A DNA stretch of 57,401 nucleotides from Actinomyces oris (GTDB lineage Bacteria; Actinomycetota; Actinomycetes; Actinomycetales; Actinomycetaceae). The notes under the pieces were generated by a model. The model was not told the DNA's origin. It saw only the letters and a list, made by a program, of their open reading frames with translations, and searched no databases. The stretch spans positions 1 to 57,401 of the forward strand of contig NZ_MSKL01000001.1 of NCBI RefSeq assembly GCF_001937665.1. Direction: 5' to 3'. The position numbers were made by a program, and so were the translations under genes. Shown one piece after another: positions 8,088 to 17,048 of this stretch. Position 1 is the stretch's first letter; each line of letters begins with the position of its first letter.

Positions 8088-11000
8088 CAGAACGTCACCT
8101 CCTGGTTGCTGCGGCGACGGATAAGCGTGACCTCGTCGCGGTTGTTGCCCGTGGGGCCGATGTAGTTGAAGGCGTAGGACAGCTGCCCGTAGCCGCCTGC
8201 GAAGTGGCTGGGCTTGAGCACGATCCGCGTCAGGGAGTTGTGCGTCCCGCCGCGCCTGCCGCTGGACTCGGTCAGCGGGGTGTTCATGGTGCGCTCCTGG
8301 GCGTGGTGCATGAAGACCATGCCCTCGGGGATGCGGTGGGAGACGATGGCGCGCGCCGCCACGATGCCGTTGCGGTTGTAGGCCTCGACCCACTCGTTGT
8401 CCTTGACGCCGATCTTGTCGGCGTCCTGGGGGCTCATCCAGATGGTCTGGCCTCCGCGTCCCAGCGTGAGCATGTGCAGGTTGTCGAAGTACTGCGAGTG
8501 GATCGCCCACTTGTTGTGCGCGGTGATGTAGCGCACCGCGACCTCCGCCGTGCCCGCCTGGCTCGTTGACACCGAGCCCGGCGCGGCCTCCCCGTACAGG
8601 GCGTGGAAGTCCAGCGGTGGCCGGAAGATCGGCAGGGACTCGCCCATGTCCCGCATCCAGTCGTGGTCGAGGTAGTAGTGCATGCGCCCGGTCAGGGTGT
8701 GCCAGGGCTTGGCGTGCTCCACGTTGACCACGAAGGCCGAGTAGCGCCGCCCGCCGTGCTCGGAGCCGGACCACTCCGGGGAGGTGATGACTCCCTGGGG
8801 TTTGACCTGGGTGTCGGCGAAGGAGATGAGCTTGCCGGCCTCCTCCTCGCTGAGCTCGACCAGCGTGGTGCCGGTGCGCTTGGACAGCGTGTCCCAGCCC
8901 TCGGTGGAGATGCGCCCGTTGGTGGTGCCCGACAGCGTGAAGATGGCGTCGGCGGCGCGGATGTCGGTGTCGATCAGCGGCCGGCCGGCGGCCTCGCCGT
9001 CGGTGGAGACCCCGTGGTTGCGGGCCAGGCGCTCCACCTCCGGCCCGGGCTTGAGCATGATGCCCTTGCAGGGCAGCCCCAGCTTCTCGGCCAGGGGGCC
9101 CAGGGCGTCGAACTTGGCCCGGATCTGGGTGTAGTCCCGCTGAGTGGGTACCAGCTTGGGCATCGTCACTCCCGGCACCCACTCCTGGGGGAGGGAGGAC
9201 ACGTCACCGTGTGCCATCGTCAGGGCGTCGGGGGTGTCGTGGGTCAGGGGCGCGGCGACGACGTCGGTCTGGGTGCCCAGGTAACGCGGGGCCCAGGCGG
9301 AGATGAGACCGGCCAGGGTCTGGAAGACCTGGAAGTCGGTGCGCGCCTCCCAGGGCGGGTCGATGGCCGCGTTGAAGGAGTGCACGAAGGGGTGCATGTC
9401 GGTCGAGGAGATGTCGTGCTTCTCGTACCAGGTGGCCGCCGGCAGGACGACGTCGGAGTGCAGGGTGGTGGAGGTGTTGCGGAAGTCCGCGGTCCACATG
9501 AGGTCGAGCTTGCCAGTGGGGGCCTCGTCGCGCCAGGTCACCGAGGCCGGACGCTGCTCGGGCGGGGTCTCGACGGCGTTGACGTCGTTGTCCGCACCCA
9601 CCATGTGGCGCAGGAAGAACTCCGTGCCCTTGGCCGAGCTGCCCAGCAGGTTCGTGCGCCACGAGCACAGGATGCGCGGGAAGTTCTCGGGGGCGTCGGG
9701 GTCCTCGCAGGCGAAGCGCAGCTCACCGGAGCGCAGCTGCTCGACGATGTAGTCCTTGGGGTCCATGCCCGCCTCGGCGGCCTGCTGGCCCAGGAGCAGC
9801 GGGCTGCGGTTGAAGGTCGGGTAGGACGGCGTCCACCCGCGCTTCATGGCCTCGACCATGGCGTCGGTCGTGGTCTTGCCCGCCAGGGTGCCGGGCCCCA
9901 GCGGGGAGGCCAGGCGCTCGGCGGAGGTGGTGTCGTAGCGCCACTGGTCGGTGGTGAGGTACCAGAAGCCGGTGGAGATCATCTGCCGGGCCGGGCGGTG
10001 CCAGTCCAGGGCGAAGGCGTACTGCTGGAAGCCGCTGAGCGGGCGGACCTTCTCCTGACCCACGTAGTGGGCCCAGCCGCCGCCGTTGACGCCCTGGGTG
10101 GCGCACATGGAGGTCAGCGCCAGGATCGTCCGGTAGATCTGGTCGGCGTGGTAGTAGTGGTTGATGCCCGCGCCCATGACGATCTGGGAGCGGCCGCCGG
10201 ACTCCACGGCGTTGAGAGCGAAGTCGCGCGCCACCTGGATGATGGCGGGGCCGGGAACGCCGGTGATCTCGCTGGCCCAGGCGGGAGTGCCTGGGACAGT
10301 GGCGTCCTGGTAGTCCGCGGGCCACTCGCCCGGCATGGACGGGCGCTCGACGGCGTACTGGGCCAGGAGCAGGTCGTAGACGGTGGTGACCATGCGCTCC
10401 CCGATGCGGGTGACCGGCACGCCGCGGTGCACGACGCCGCCGCCCACGGAGCCCTCGGGGGTGGAGGAGCCGGGTAGGTCGAAGCGGGGCAGGAGCACCT
10501 CGGCGGCCTGAACCTGGGGGCCCTGGCCGTGCAGGTCCAGGATGCTCATGACCGGGTCGACACCCTCCATGAGCAGGTTCCACTTGCCCTCACCCTCGGG
10601 GGTGAAGCGGTCGGCCAGGGTGCCGCCGGGGTCGGCCGGGCCGCGCTCGCGGTCCCACACGAGGGGGCGGAACTCGTTCTTCGGGGCGCCGGTGGCGACG
10701 CCGTTGACGTCGGAGGCCGTCACGAAGCGCCCGGGCACGTAGCCGGTGCCGTCGGGGGAGGGGTCCAGACTGATGAGGAAGGGGGAGTCGGTGTGACGGC
10801 GCATGTAGTCCAGGAAGAAGGACTCCTCGCGCTTGACGTGGAACTCCGAGAGGATGACGTGCCCCATCGCCTGGGCCAGGGCGCCGTCGGTGCCCGGGGC
10901 CACGCGCAGCCACTGGTCGGCGAACTTGGTGTTGTCGGCGTAGTCGGGGGAGACTGCCACGACCTTCTGCCCGTGGTAACGGGCCTCGGTCATGAAGTGG

Positions 11001-11863
11001 GCGTCCGGGGTGCGGGTCAGCGGCAGGTTGGAGCCCCACATCATGAGGTACTGGGCGTTGTACCAGTCGCCGGCCTCGGGGACGTCGGTCTGGTCACCGA
11101 AGACCTGCGGTGAGGCCGGCGGCAGGTCGGCGTACCAGTCGTAGAAGGAGAGCATCGTGCCGCCGATGAGCTCGTGGAGGCGGCCGCCGGCTCCGTAGGA
11201 GACCTGGGACATGGCCGGGATGACGCTGAAGCCGGCGATCCGGTCCGGGCCCCAGGCGCGGATGGTGTGGACGTAGGCGGCCGCGACGATCTCCATGGCC
11301 TCGTCCCAGCCCACGCGGACCATGCCGCCCTTGCCTCGGGCCGACTTGTATGCCTTGGCGGTGGCGGGGTCACCGGTGACCTGCGCCCAGGCGGCGACCG
11401 GGTCGCCGTCGTTGTCGGCCTTCGCGGCGCGGAAGGCGTCCAGGAGGACCGAGCGCACGTAGGGGTAGCGGATGCGCGTGGGGGAGTAGGTGTACCAGGA
11501 GAAGGCCGCGCCACGCGGGCAGCCGCGGGGCTCGTACTCGGGCATGTCCGGCCCCGTGGTGGGGTAGTCGGTGATCTGCTTCTCCCAGGTGATGATGCCG
11601 TCGGAGACATAGACCTCCCAGGCGCACGACCCGGTGCAGTTGACCCCGTGGGTGGAGTGGACCATCTTGTCGTGGCTCCACCGGTGGCGGTAGAAGGTGT
11701 CGGCCTCGCGCCCTCCGGTGAGGAACAGGCGGCGGGCGTCGGCAGAGGCTTGTCCTCGACGCAGGTACGAGCCCAGCGTGAGCAGTCCGGGGGCGTTCTC
11801 GACCTGCTGGTCGGGTCCAGGAACGATCCCGGGGCCGGTGGTCTGGGAGCCGGTGGTGCTCAT
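8087..11863 (-). CDS. narG: respiratory nitrate reductase alpha subunit NarG
   Basis: Catalytic molybdenum bis-MGD subunit that reduces nitrate to nitrite on the inner membrane face. The protein is about 1258 residues, normal for NarG. Near the N-terminus is the FS0 cluster site (HGVNCTGSCAW). The Mo-ligand region (DWYADLPPASPQ, with the ligand Asp near residue 244) is intact. ATG at 11863 is preferred over the adjacent upstream TTG because GAAGGA lies six bases before it. narG is separated from narK by 208 bp containing a strong hairpin, and leads the tight run narG-H-J-I followed by modA, modBC and moeB. Confidence 0.96.
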   Translation of the reverse strand: MSTTGSQTTGPGIVPGPDQQVENAPGLLTLGSYLRRGQASADARRLFLTGGREADTFYRHRWSHDKMVHSTHGVNCTGSCAWEVYVSDGIITWEKQITDYPTTGPDMPEYEPRGCPRGAAFSWYTYSPTRIRYPYVRSVLLDAFRAAKADNDGDPVAAWAQVTGDPATAKAYKSARGKGGMVRVGWDEAMEIVAAAYVHTIRAWGPDRIAGFSVIPAMSQVSYGAGGRLHELIGGTMLSFYDWYADLPPASPQVFGDQTDVPEAGDWYNAQYLMMWGSNLPLTRTPDAHFMTEARYHGQKVVAVSPDYADNTKFADQWLRVAPGTDGALAQAMGHVILSEFHVKREESFFLDYMRRHTDSPFLISLDPSPDGTGYVPGRFVTASDVNGVATGAPKNEFRPLVWDRERGPADPGGTLADRFTPEGEGKWNLLMEGVDPVMSILDLHGQGPQVQAAEVLLPRFDLPGSSTPEGSVGGGVVHRGVPVTRIGERMVTTVYDLLLAQYAVERPSMPGEWPADYQDATVPGTPAWASEITGVPGPAIIQVARDFALNAVESGGRSQIVMGAGINHYYHADQIYRTILALTSMCATQGVNGGGWAHYVGQEKVRPLSGFQQYAFALDWHRPARQMISTGFWYLTTDQWRYDTTSAERLASPLGPGTLAGKTTTDAMVEAMKRGWTPSYPTFNRSPLLLGQQAAEAGMDPKDYIVEQLRSGELRFACEDPDAPENFPRILCSWRTNLLGSSAKGTEFFLRHMVGADNDVNAVETPPEQRPASVTWRDEAPTGKLDLMWTADFRNTSTTLHSDVVLPAATWYEKHDISSTDMHPFVHSFNAAIDPPWEARTDFQVFQTLAGLISAWAPRYLGTQTDVVAAPLTHDTPDALTMAHGDVSSLPQEWVPGVTMPKLVPTQRDYTQIRAKFDALGPLAEKLGLPCKGIMLKPGPEVERLARNHGVSTDGEAAGRPLIDTDIRAADAIFTLSGTTNGRISTEGWDTLSKRTGTTLVELSEEEAGKLISFADTQVKPQGVITSPEWSGSEHGGRRYSAFVVNVEHAKPWHTLTGRMHYYLDHDWMRDMGESLPIFRPPLDFHALYGEAAPGSVSTSQAGTAEVAVRYITAHNKWAIHSQYFDNLHMLTLGRGGQTIWMSPQDADKIGVKDNEWVEAYNRNGIVAARAIVSHRIPEGMVFMHHAQERTMNTPLTESSGRRGGTHNSLTRIVLKPSHFAGGYGQLSYAFNYIGPTGNNRDEVTLIRRRSNQEVTF

Positions 11864-11967
11864 CAATGGTCCTTCGGTCCGTAAAGCTGATGGTTGTTGC
11901 GGTGGTTGGTGACCAATGGTGGCCAGGAGCCGGTGGGCGTGGGCCCTGAGTGGTTCCGGCTGCTCTC

Positions 11968-12001
11968 GGCGGACGCGACCACAATGCTGGTCGCGTCCGC
12001 C
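11968..12001 (-). terminator. 13-bp perfect hairpin between narK and narG
   Basis: The arms 11968-11980 and 11989-12001 pair perfectly over 13 bp (GGCGGACGCGACC and its complement) with an 8-base loop. It lies downstream of narK and upstream of narG on the same strand, with no clear T-run. It could end or attenuate narK transcripts and lower read-through into narG. Confidence 0.6.
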
Positions 12002-12071
12002 GTCGAGCTGGTCAGTCGGTTGCGGATGCTGGCCCCGACGGGGTGATCCCGACCGGGGCCGGAGGGGCGGA

Positions 12072-13400
12072 TCAGCCCGGACGCTTGGCGCCCGGCTTGG
12101 CGTAGCGGACCCAGCAGATGACGGCGCACACGACGCAGAAGACGGCGCAGCTGTAGAAGAAGACGTGCGTCGGCATGAGGGTCAGGGCGATGCCGACCAG
12201 GAAGGGGCCGAGCGAGGCCACGGCGGCGGTGAAGCCGATGGCGCCGCCGGCCTGGCGCTTGGGCATAATCATCGGCATCTGCTTGAAGGTCGAGGCGTTA
12301 CCGACGCCGGCGAAGAAGAACATCGCCAGCAGCGCCACTATGAAGATGGTGAAGTCGGCCGGGTCGTCCGCGGCGGCCACCAGGTAGCCGCACCAGGCCA
12401 TCGTGATGGCCATGCCGATGGCGGAGACGAAGGTCCAGATGGCTCCGCCGAAGCGGTCGCACAGGGGGCCCCAGGCGAAGCGCAGGAAGGAGCCGATGAG
12501 GGTGCCGATGAAGGCGTAGGAGGCCCCCTGGGGCAGGTCGCCCTTGGCGAAGTGGTCGGCCAGGTCGGAGGCGGCGCCGTAGTTGTTGTTGATGATGTTG
12601 GCGGTCTGGGCGGCGAAGCCTGAGAAGACGCCGAAGGTCATGATGTACAGGACCGTCATGAGCCAGGTGTCCAGGTTGCCGAAGATGTCCATCTGCTCCT
12701 TGATGTTGGCCTTGAGCGGGACGTCCTTGATGTAACGGAAGGTCAGGAAGGCCGCGATGAGGGACCAGGGCAGGAAGAAGACGGTGGCGTTGACGACTAT
12801 GGGGGCGCCCTCGTGGTGGGGGGCGACCCAGGTCAGCCCGAACAGGCTGATGCTCATGAGGAAGGGGGCGGCGAGCTGGATGATGCTCATGCCCATGTTG
12901 CCCAGGCCTCCCTGCAGGCCCAGGGCGGTGCCGGCCAGACGCTTGGGGAAGTAGAAGCCGGTCGAGGGCATGTAGCCGGAGAAGGTGGCGGCCCCGATAC
13001 CGCAGGCGAAGGACAGGGCGAGCAGGACACCGAAGGAGGTGTTGTGGTTCTGCACCGCGACGAACCAGCCGAGCATCGGCAGGATGTAGAGCAGCGAGGA
13101 CCAGCCGATCATCTTGCGGGCGCCGATGGTGGCGGGCAGGAACATGTAGATCAGGCGCAGGGCGGCGCAGGACAGGCCCGGCATCGAGGTGATCCAGTAG
13201 ATCTGGTTCTTGGTCAGGTGGAAGCCGATGTCGTTGAGCCTGGGGGCCACCGCGCTGGGCAGAAACCAGACGGTGAAGCCGAGCATGAGGGAGAAGGTGG
13301 TGATGGCCAGGGTGGTCCAGGCGATCTTCGCGGACCAGTTCTCCGGCTCCTCGGGGTTCCAGCCTGTGAGGACGCGACCGGAGGTGTCGAGCGTGGACAT
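12072..13400 (-). CDS. narK: NarK-type nitrate/nitrite transporter (MFS)
   Basis: Twelve-helix major-facilitator protein of 442 residues expected to move nitrate in and nitrite out. It has hydrophobic segments throughout and NarK-family glycine-rich stretches (SFACGIGAATFSGYM, LQGGLGNMGMS), the nitrate-signature type motif, plus the arginine-bearing segment PLCDRFGG. The ATG at 13400 has GGAG four bases upstream. It is transcribed divergently from mogA across a 319-bp regulatory region and sits upstream of narGHJI. The direction of transport cannot be told from sequence. Confidence 0.93.
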   Translation of the reverse strand: MSTLDTSGRVLTGWNPEEPENWSAKIAWTTLAITTFSLMLGFTVWFLPSAVAPRLNDIGFHLTKNQIYWITSMPGLSCAALRLIYMFLPATIGARKMIGWSSLLYILPMLGWFVAVQNHNTSFGVLLALSFACGIGAATFSGYMPSTGFYFPKRLAGTALGLQGGLGNMGMSIIQLAAPFLMSISLFGLTWVAPHHEGAPIVVNATVFFLPWSLIAAFLTFRYIKDVPLKANIKEQMDIFGNLDTWLMTVLYIMTFGVFSGFAAQTANIINNNYGAASDLADHFAKGDLPQGASYAFIGTLIGSFLRFAWGPLCDRFGGAIWTFVSAIGMAITMAWCGYLVAAADDPADFTIFIVALLAMFFFAGVGNASTFKQMPMIMPKRQAGGAIGFTAAVASLGPFLVGIALTLMPTHVFFYSCAVFCVVCAVICWVRYAKPGAKRPG

Positions 13401-13598
13401 AGGGCTCCTGCTGTTGTGGGGCTCGGTCCGCTGGGCGACAGCGCCCTGGACCTGAGACTGTTTGGAGAGAGTCGGTGAAAGCCTGCGGACTCACACCGTG
13501 CTCAATGATGCAATGAACTGGTCAGATCTTCATGCATGGGACGAATGTCTGAGCAATGCGAGGCGAAACCGACATCTCAGAGGTGACTAAGGGCGGTG

Positions 13599-13626
13599 AA
13601 TTAGGTTCAATGTTAGTTGCCTAATT
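13599..13626. promoter_or_regulatory. candidate operator, AATTAGG-N14-CCTAATT
   Basis: The arms AATTAGG (13599-13605) and CCTAATT (13620-13626) are exact complements around a 14-base centre. They lie in the AT-richest part of the narK-mogA gap, about 200 bp before narK and 94 bp before mogA. The outer TTAGGT...GCCTAA recalls the ends of DtxR/IdeR boxes, but the spacing is longer than the 19-bp iron box, so the binding protein is unknown. Confidence 0.45.
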
Positions 13627-13707
13627 GAGGTTGCCGGTTGGATCGGGACGTGTTGCCCTTGAAACTCCGGGTGGGAGACGGAGGAGCCGCGCGGGGTGTA
13701 TGCGGAC

Positions 13708-13713
13708 TACGGT
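13708..13713 (+). promoter_or_regulatory. -10 box (TACGGT) of leaderless mogA
   Basis: TACGGT fits the actinobacterial TANNNT -10 consensus and ends six bases before the mogA ATG at 13720, so transcription would begin at or next to the start codon. No convincing ribosome binding site lies in the six bases GGGCCC between them. Confidence 0.5.
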
Positions 13714-13719
13714 GGGCCC

Positions 13720-14253
13720 ATGAGTGAGACCCCCATCGTCCAGAAGGGCCTGGCGGCCCTGCCCGAGCCCGTCAAGGGCGCCGTCATCACCGTCTCCGAC
13801 CGCTGCGTCAGTGGTGAGCGCGAGGATCTCTCCGGCCCACTGGCCCAGCGCCTCCTGGCCGAGCACGACGTCATCGTCGACACGGTGGACCTCGTGCCCG
13901 ACGGCGTCGAGCCGGTGCGCGAGGCGATCAGGCGGGCGGTATCCGCCGGCGCGCGGGTGGTCCTGACCACGGGCGGTACCGGGGTCACCCCCCGAGACCT
14001 CACCCCGGAGGCCACGGCGCCACTGCTGGAGACCCGCATCGAGGGCATTGAGGCGCAGATCCGCGCCCACGGGTTGACCAAGACGCCGCTGGCGGGACTG
14101 TCCCGCGGCCTGGTCGGAGTGACCTCTCGCGGCGCCGACGGCGCCCTGATCGTCAATGCCCCCGGCTCGCGCGGCGGGGTCAAGGACACCGTCGCCGTCG
14201 TCGGCCCCCTGGTGCCCCACGTCCTGGAGCAGCTCGGCGGCGGAGACCACTGA
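13720..14253 (+). CDS. mogA: molybdopterin adenylyltransferase MogA/MoaB
   Basis: Adenylates molybdopterin ahead of molybdenum insertion by MoeA; cytoplasmic. The 177-residue product has the MoCF_biosynth motif TTGGTGVTPRD with the conserved Gly-rich loop and Asp, and the later NAPGSRGGV segment. Start MSETP is chosen because a TACGGT -10 box lies six bases upstream, pointing to a leaderless mRNA; eight more codons upstream are open but would overlap that box. It is divergent from narK and convergent with mobA. Confidence 0.92.
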   Translation: MSETPIVQKGLAALPEPVKGAVITVSDRCVSGEREDLSGPLAQRLLAEHDVIVDTVDLVPDGVEPVREAIRRAVSAGARVVLTTGGTGVTPRDLTPEATAPLLETRIEGIEAQIRAHGLTKTPLAGLSRGLVGVTSRGADGALIVNAPGSRGGVKDTVAVVGPLVPHVLEQLGGGDH

Positions 14254-14268
14254 GCGCCACCGGGCGCT
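14253..14268. terminator. small hairpin between convergent mogA and mobA
   Basis: AGCGCC and GGCGCT (14253-14258 and 14263-14268) pair around a 4-base loop directly after the mogA stop. It could serve mogA, but it is short and lacks a T-run. Confidence 0.4.
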
Positions 14269-14296
14269 ACGGAGCGAATCGGCCTGAGCGGGCCCG

Positions 14297-14971
14297 TTAC
14301 TCAGAGTCGCCCGCGTCCCAGGCGCGGACCTCGGCCCAGGTGTCCAGGTCCCGCACGACGTCCCGAGTCGTGGGTATCGCCGTGACACGGAGCGCCCCGA
14401 GGGCCCGGCGCACGGCGGTGTCCCGCAGAGGCACGCCGCCCGGGGCGACGGCCGCGGCCAGTGCCCGGCGGTGGTAAAGGCCCAGCAGGTACTGGGTGTG
14501 CTCGCCGTCGCGGGCGCAGGCGCCGTCCAGCTCCGGCCCAGCCTGCGCCAGCGCCCGGTGCAGGGCCGGCAGCGCCCGCCAGGAGAAGGGCGCGTCGCAG
14601 GTGAGGAGCCCGGCCAGTCCCGCAACCGGATCGCTCCTTCCCAGGAGCGTCAGCCCGGCCGCGATCCCGGCGACAGGCCCTCCCAGGGGAGGGTCCTCCA
14701 GCGCCCGCAGGACGCCGCCCGGCAGCACGACCTCCGCCGGGGCGACAACGCACACGCGCCCGAGCGGAAGGCCCTGTTCCCGCAGCCGCTCCACACCGGC
14801 CAGCACGTGGTCGAGCAGACGCGCCCCCCGGGCGACGACGTCGGGCTTGGAGACTCCGTCCAACCGCCTGCCGGTCCCCCCGGCCAGCACGATGACGTCG
14901 GCGACATCAGCGATATCGGCCGAGTCCGCGGAGCTCACAGCGGCGCCGGCCGCCTGCTCAGGCGCCGTCAC
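14297..14971 (-). CDS. mobA: molybdenum cofactor guanylyltransferase MobA
   Basis: Attaches GMP to Mo-molybdopterin to give the MGD cofactor that NarG needs. The nucleotide-binding signature LAGGTGRRLDGVSKPD lies near residue 29, followed by a typical GPVAGIAAGL motif and the CDAPF metal-site motif. About 224 residues with GTG start at 14971, overlapping the moaC end by 14 bp. The upstream frame stays open but is moaC in another frame. The C-terminus ends in acidic GDSE just before the mogA terminator. Confidence 0.88.
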   Translation of the reverse strand: MTAPEQAAGAAVSSADSADIADVADVIVLAGGTGRRLDGVSKPDVVARGARLLDHVLAGVERLREQGLPLGRVCVVAPAEVVLPGGVLRALEDPPLGGPVAGIAAGLTLLGRSDPVAGLAGLLTCDAPFSWRALPALHRALAQAGPELDGACARDGEHTQYLLGLYHRRALAAAVAPGGVPLRDTAVRRALGALRVTAIPTTRDVVRDLDTWAEVRAWDAGDSE

Positions 14972-15452
14972 CGCGCACCCAGTCCCCTGAGCGTCCCCCG
15001 GACTTGGCCACCACCCTGGCCTCGCGCAGCTCGACGCCCCGGTCCACTCCCTTGACCATGTCGACGATCGCCAGTCCCGCCACGGTGGCGGCGGTGAGAG
15101 CCTCCATCTCCACGCCCGTGCGGTCGGCCGTGCGCACCGTGGTCTCGATGCGCACGCCGCCGTCGACGATCTCCAGATCCACGCGCGCCCCGTGCACGCC
15201 GATGACATGCGCCAGCGGGAGAAGGTCGGGGACCTTCTTCGTCGCCGCGATCCCGGCCACGCGGGCCACCGCGAGCACATCGCCCTTGGGTACCGAACCC
15301 CCGCGCAGGGCGTCGACGATCACCTCCGAGCAGGCCACGAAGGCGCTGGCACGGGCCTCGCGCACGGTCGGGGTCTTAGCGGTGACGTCCACCATGTAAG
15401 CGGCGCCCGCCTCGTCCAGGTGGGTGAGGGTGATCTCGGGGCGGGTAGTCAT
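14958..15452 (-). CDS. moaC: cyclic pyranopterin monophosphate synthase MoaC
   Basis: Converts the MoaA product (3',8-cyclo-GTP) to cyclic pyranopterin monophosphate. The 164-residue protein shows the family's KGDVLAVARVAGIAATKK segment, the PLAHVIGVHG loop and the GVEMEALTAATVA/DMVKG region. ATG at 15452 is chosen over an ATG five codons upstream because AAGGAG lies six bases before it. It overlaps mobA by 14 bp, consistent with coupling. Confidence 0.94.
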   Translation of the reverse strand: MTTRPEITLTHLDEAGAAYMVDVTAKTPTVREARASAFVACSEVIVDALRGGSVPKGDVLAVARVAGIAATKKVPDLLPLAHVIGVHGARVDLEIVDGGVRIETTVRTADRTGVEMEALTAATVAGLAIVDMVKGVDRGVELREARVVAKSGGRSGDWVRGDGA

Positions 15453-15506
15453 ATGAGGCTCCTTCAATGGGGTGTGGGATCACATGTCGTGGACGCGGTC
15501 CGGGCT

Positions 15507-15539
15507 CTCGCGGGCGGCTCCTAAGCGGCTGTCCGCGAG
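15507..15539 (-). terminator. hairpin directly after moeA
   Basis: CTCGCGG and CCGCGAG (15507-15513 and 15533-15539) pair around a 19-base loop, three bases beyond the moeA stop on the minus strand and 55 bp upstream of moaC. It may end moeA transcripts or thin out read-through. Confidence 0.4.
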
Positions 15540-15541
15540 CT

Positions 15542-16867
15542 CTACGAGGCGGACAACGGGATGAGGGGCAGCTCGTCGCCGACCTCGACCGCCTCGACCT
15601 CGGCGTCCACCACCGCCAGCGCCTGCGCGGCGTGCAGTGAGGCCACCAGGTGCGAGCCGGAACCCAGCCGGTGGGTGGGAGTGGCCCAGAGGTGACCCGA
15701 ATCGTCGCCGACGTCGGAGCCGGTGGGGGCGTCAGTGAAACGCACCGGCACGTGCTGGCGCCGCCCCGGCGGGGTCCGCCAGCCCACCGCCGCACGTGCC
15801 GTCGGGCGAGGCCGGCCCGGAAGCGGCTCGGTACCGCCGTCCGCCGTGTCCTGCCCGGCCAGACGGGCCAAAGCCGGGGCCACGATCGTGGTGAAGGACA
15901 CCAGGACACTCACCGGGTTGCCCGGCAGGCAGATGATCGGCACCCGCCGACCGTCGTCGGCGAGCACCCAGCCGTGCCCCTGGGGCTTGCCCGGCTGCAT
16001 GGCCACCTTGACGAAGTCCAGACGCACCGAGGCCTCCTCGCCCCGCTGAGCCTGCGCCAGCATCGTCAGAGGATCGAAGGCCCCCGCGGACACGCCCCCG
16101 GAGGTGACGATGAGATCGGCGCCGGCCGCGGCCTGCCGCAGCACCTCGGCCAGGGCCTCGGCCGTGTCTCCGCTGCGGGCCACGCTCGTGCACACGGCCC
16201 CGTGCTCGGCGACCAGCCCGGCCAGCAGCAGGGAATTGGAGTCGGGGATCGTTCCGGGCTCCAGCGCATGGCCGGCGTCACGCAGCTCGGCCCCGGTGGA
16301 GACCACGGCCACGCGCACCTGCGCCCTCACCAGCACGGAGCCGAGCCCCACGGAGGCCAGGGCGGAGAGGGCCGCGGCGGACAGCCTCGTCCCCGCCGCC
16401 ATGACCGGGTCGCCTGAGGCCACGTTCTCCCCGGCTCGGCGCACGTTGAGACCGGGACTCGCCGCGGCGCGGATCTCGACGCGCTCCGGAATCGGGTGCG
16501 GGCCGGGATTCTGGTCGGTGTCCTCCACCTTGACAACGGCGTCCGCACCCTCGGGCAGCATCGCCCCGGTCATGATCCGCTGGGCGGTTCCCGCCGCGAG
16601 GGGATGCGGTGCGGCACCGGCCGGAACATCCCCACTCACCGGCAGAACCACGGGCGTCTGTGGGCAGGCGCCGGTCGTGTCCTCAGCGCGCACCGCGTAA
16701 CCGTCCATCGCCGAGTTCGTCCACGGCGGCACCGGGACGGCGGCGGTCACGTCCTCGGCCAGCACCCGGCCGTGGGCCCGCCCCAGCGCCAGGCGGCCCC
16801 CCTCCAGGGGTGAGAGGGCCTCAAGCACCTGGGCGACATAGTCCTCCAGGGGAATCATCTGCGCCAT
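15542..16867 (-). CDS. moeA: molybdopterin molybdenumtransferase MoeA
   Basis: Inserts molybdate into adenylated molybdopterin. The 441-residue product has the MoeA core: AMDGYAV near the N-terminus, RIMTGAMLPEGADAVV, TSGGVSAGAFD, and LPGNPVSVLVSF, followed by a C-terminal beta domain. Start MAQMIPLEDY at 16867 is preceded by AAAGGA with five-base spacing. It heads the minus-strand run moeA-moaC-mobA, though a hairpin separates it from moaC. Confidence 0.95.
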   Translation of the reverse strand: MAQMIPLEDYVAQVLEALSPLEGGRLALGRAHGRVLAEDVTAAVPVPPWTNSAMDGYAVRAEDTTGACPQTPVVLPVSGDVPAGAAPHPLAAGTAQRIMTGAMLPEGADAVVKVEDTDQNPGPHPIPERVEIRAAASPGLNVRRAGENVASGDPVMAAGTRLSAAALSALASVGLGSVLVRAQVRVAVVSTGAELRDAGHALEPGTIPDSNSLLLAGLVAEHGAVCTSVARSGDTAEALAEVLRQAAAGADLIVTSGGVSAGAFDPLTMLAQAQRGEEASVRLDFVKVAMQPGKPQGHGWVLADDGRRVPIICLPGNPVSVLVSFTTIVAPALARLAGQDTADGGTEPLPGRPRPTARAAVGWRTPPGRRQHVPVRFTDAPTGSDVGDDSGHLWATPTHRLGSGSHLVASLHAAQALAVVDAEVEAVEVGDELPLIPLSAS

Positions 16868-16989
16868 AGCGGTCCTTTCTCGACGAGCTGACCTGGGAGT
16901 CGCGACCTCAGGGTGGGCGGTCGCGGGCGGGGCAGTGCCCGAACGTCCTGGGCCTATCATGCCCGTTCAGCCGGAGGCTCCCACATGGG

Positions 16990-16995
16990 TATGCT
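16990..16995 (+). promoter_or_regulatory. -10 box (TATGCT) upstream of moaE
   Basis: TATGCT matches the actinobacterial -10 consensus and would start a transcript about 45 bases ahead of the moaE GTG. The identical hexamer stands before moaA, hom and rho in this window. A -35 box is not clear. Confidence 0.4.
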
Positions 16996-17048
16996 CGCGG
17001 CCGACCACCCGATGACGCCCAACCCGGTGCCCAGGACGAGGAGAACCC

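Larger units (their letters stand above)
13401..13719. promoter_or_regulatory. divergent control region between narK and mogA
   Basis: This 319-bp stretch is lower in G+C than its flanks from about 13500 to 13630 and must hold the promoters for narK (leftward) and mogA (rightward). Two dyads stand out: an imperfect 15-bp one at 13502-13516 (TCAATGATGCAATGA) and a perfect-armed one at 13599-13626, listed separately. No gene is visible in it. Confidence 0.6.

Noticed and set aside
8088-9182. An upstream extension of the narH frame
   Set aside because: It is narG read in another frame; narH begins at the ATG that shares a base with the narG stop.
13502-13516. FNR-type site in the narK-mogA region
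   Set aside because: The imperfect dyad TCAATGATGCAATGA does not match TTGAT-N4-ATCAA in half-sites or spacing.
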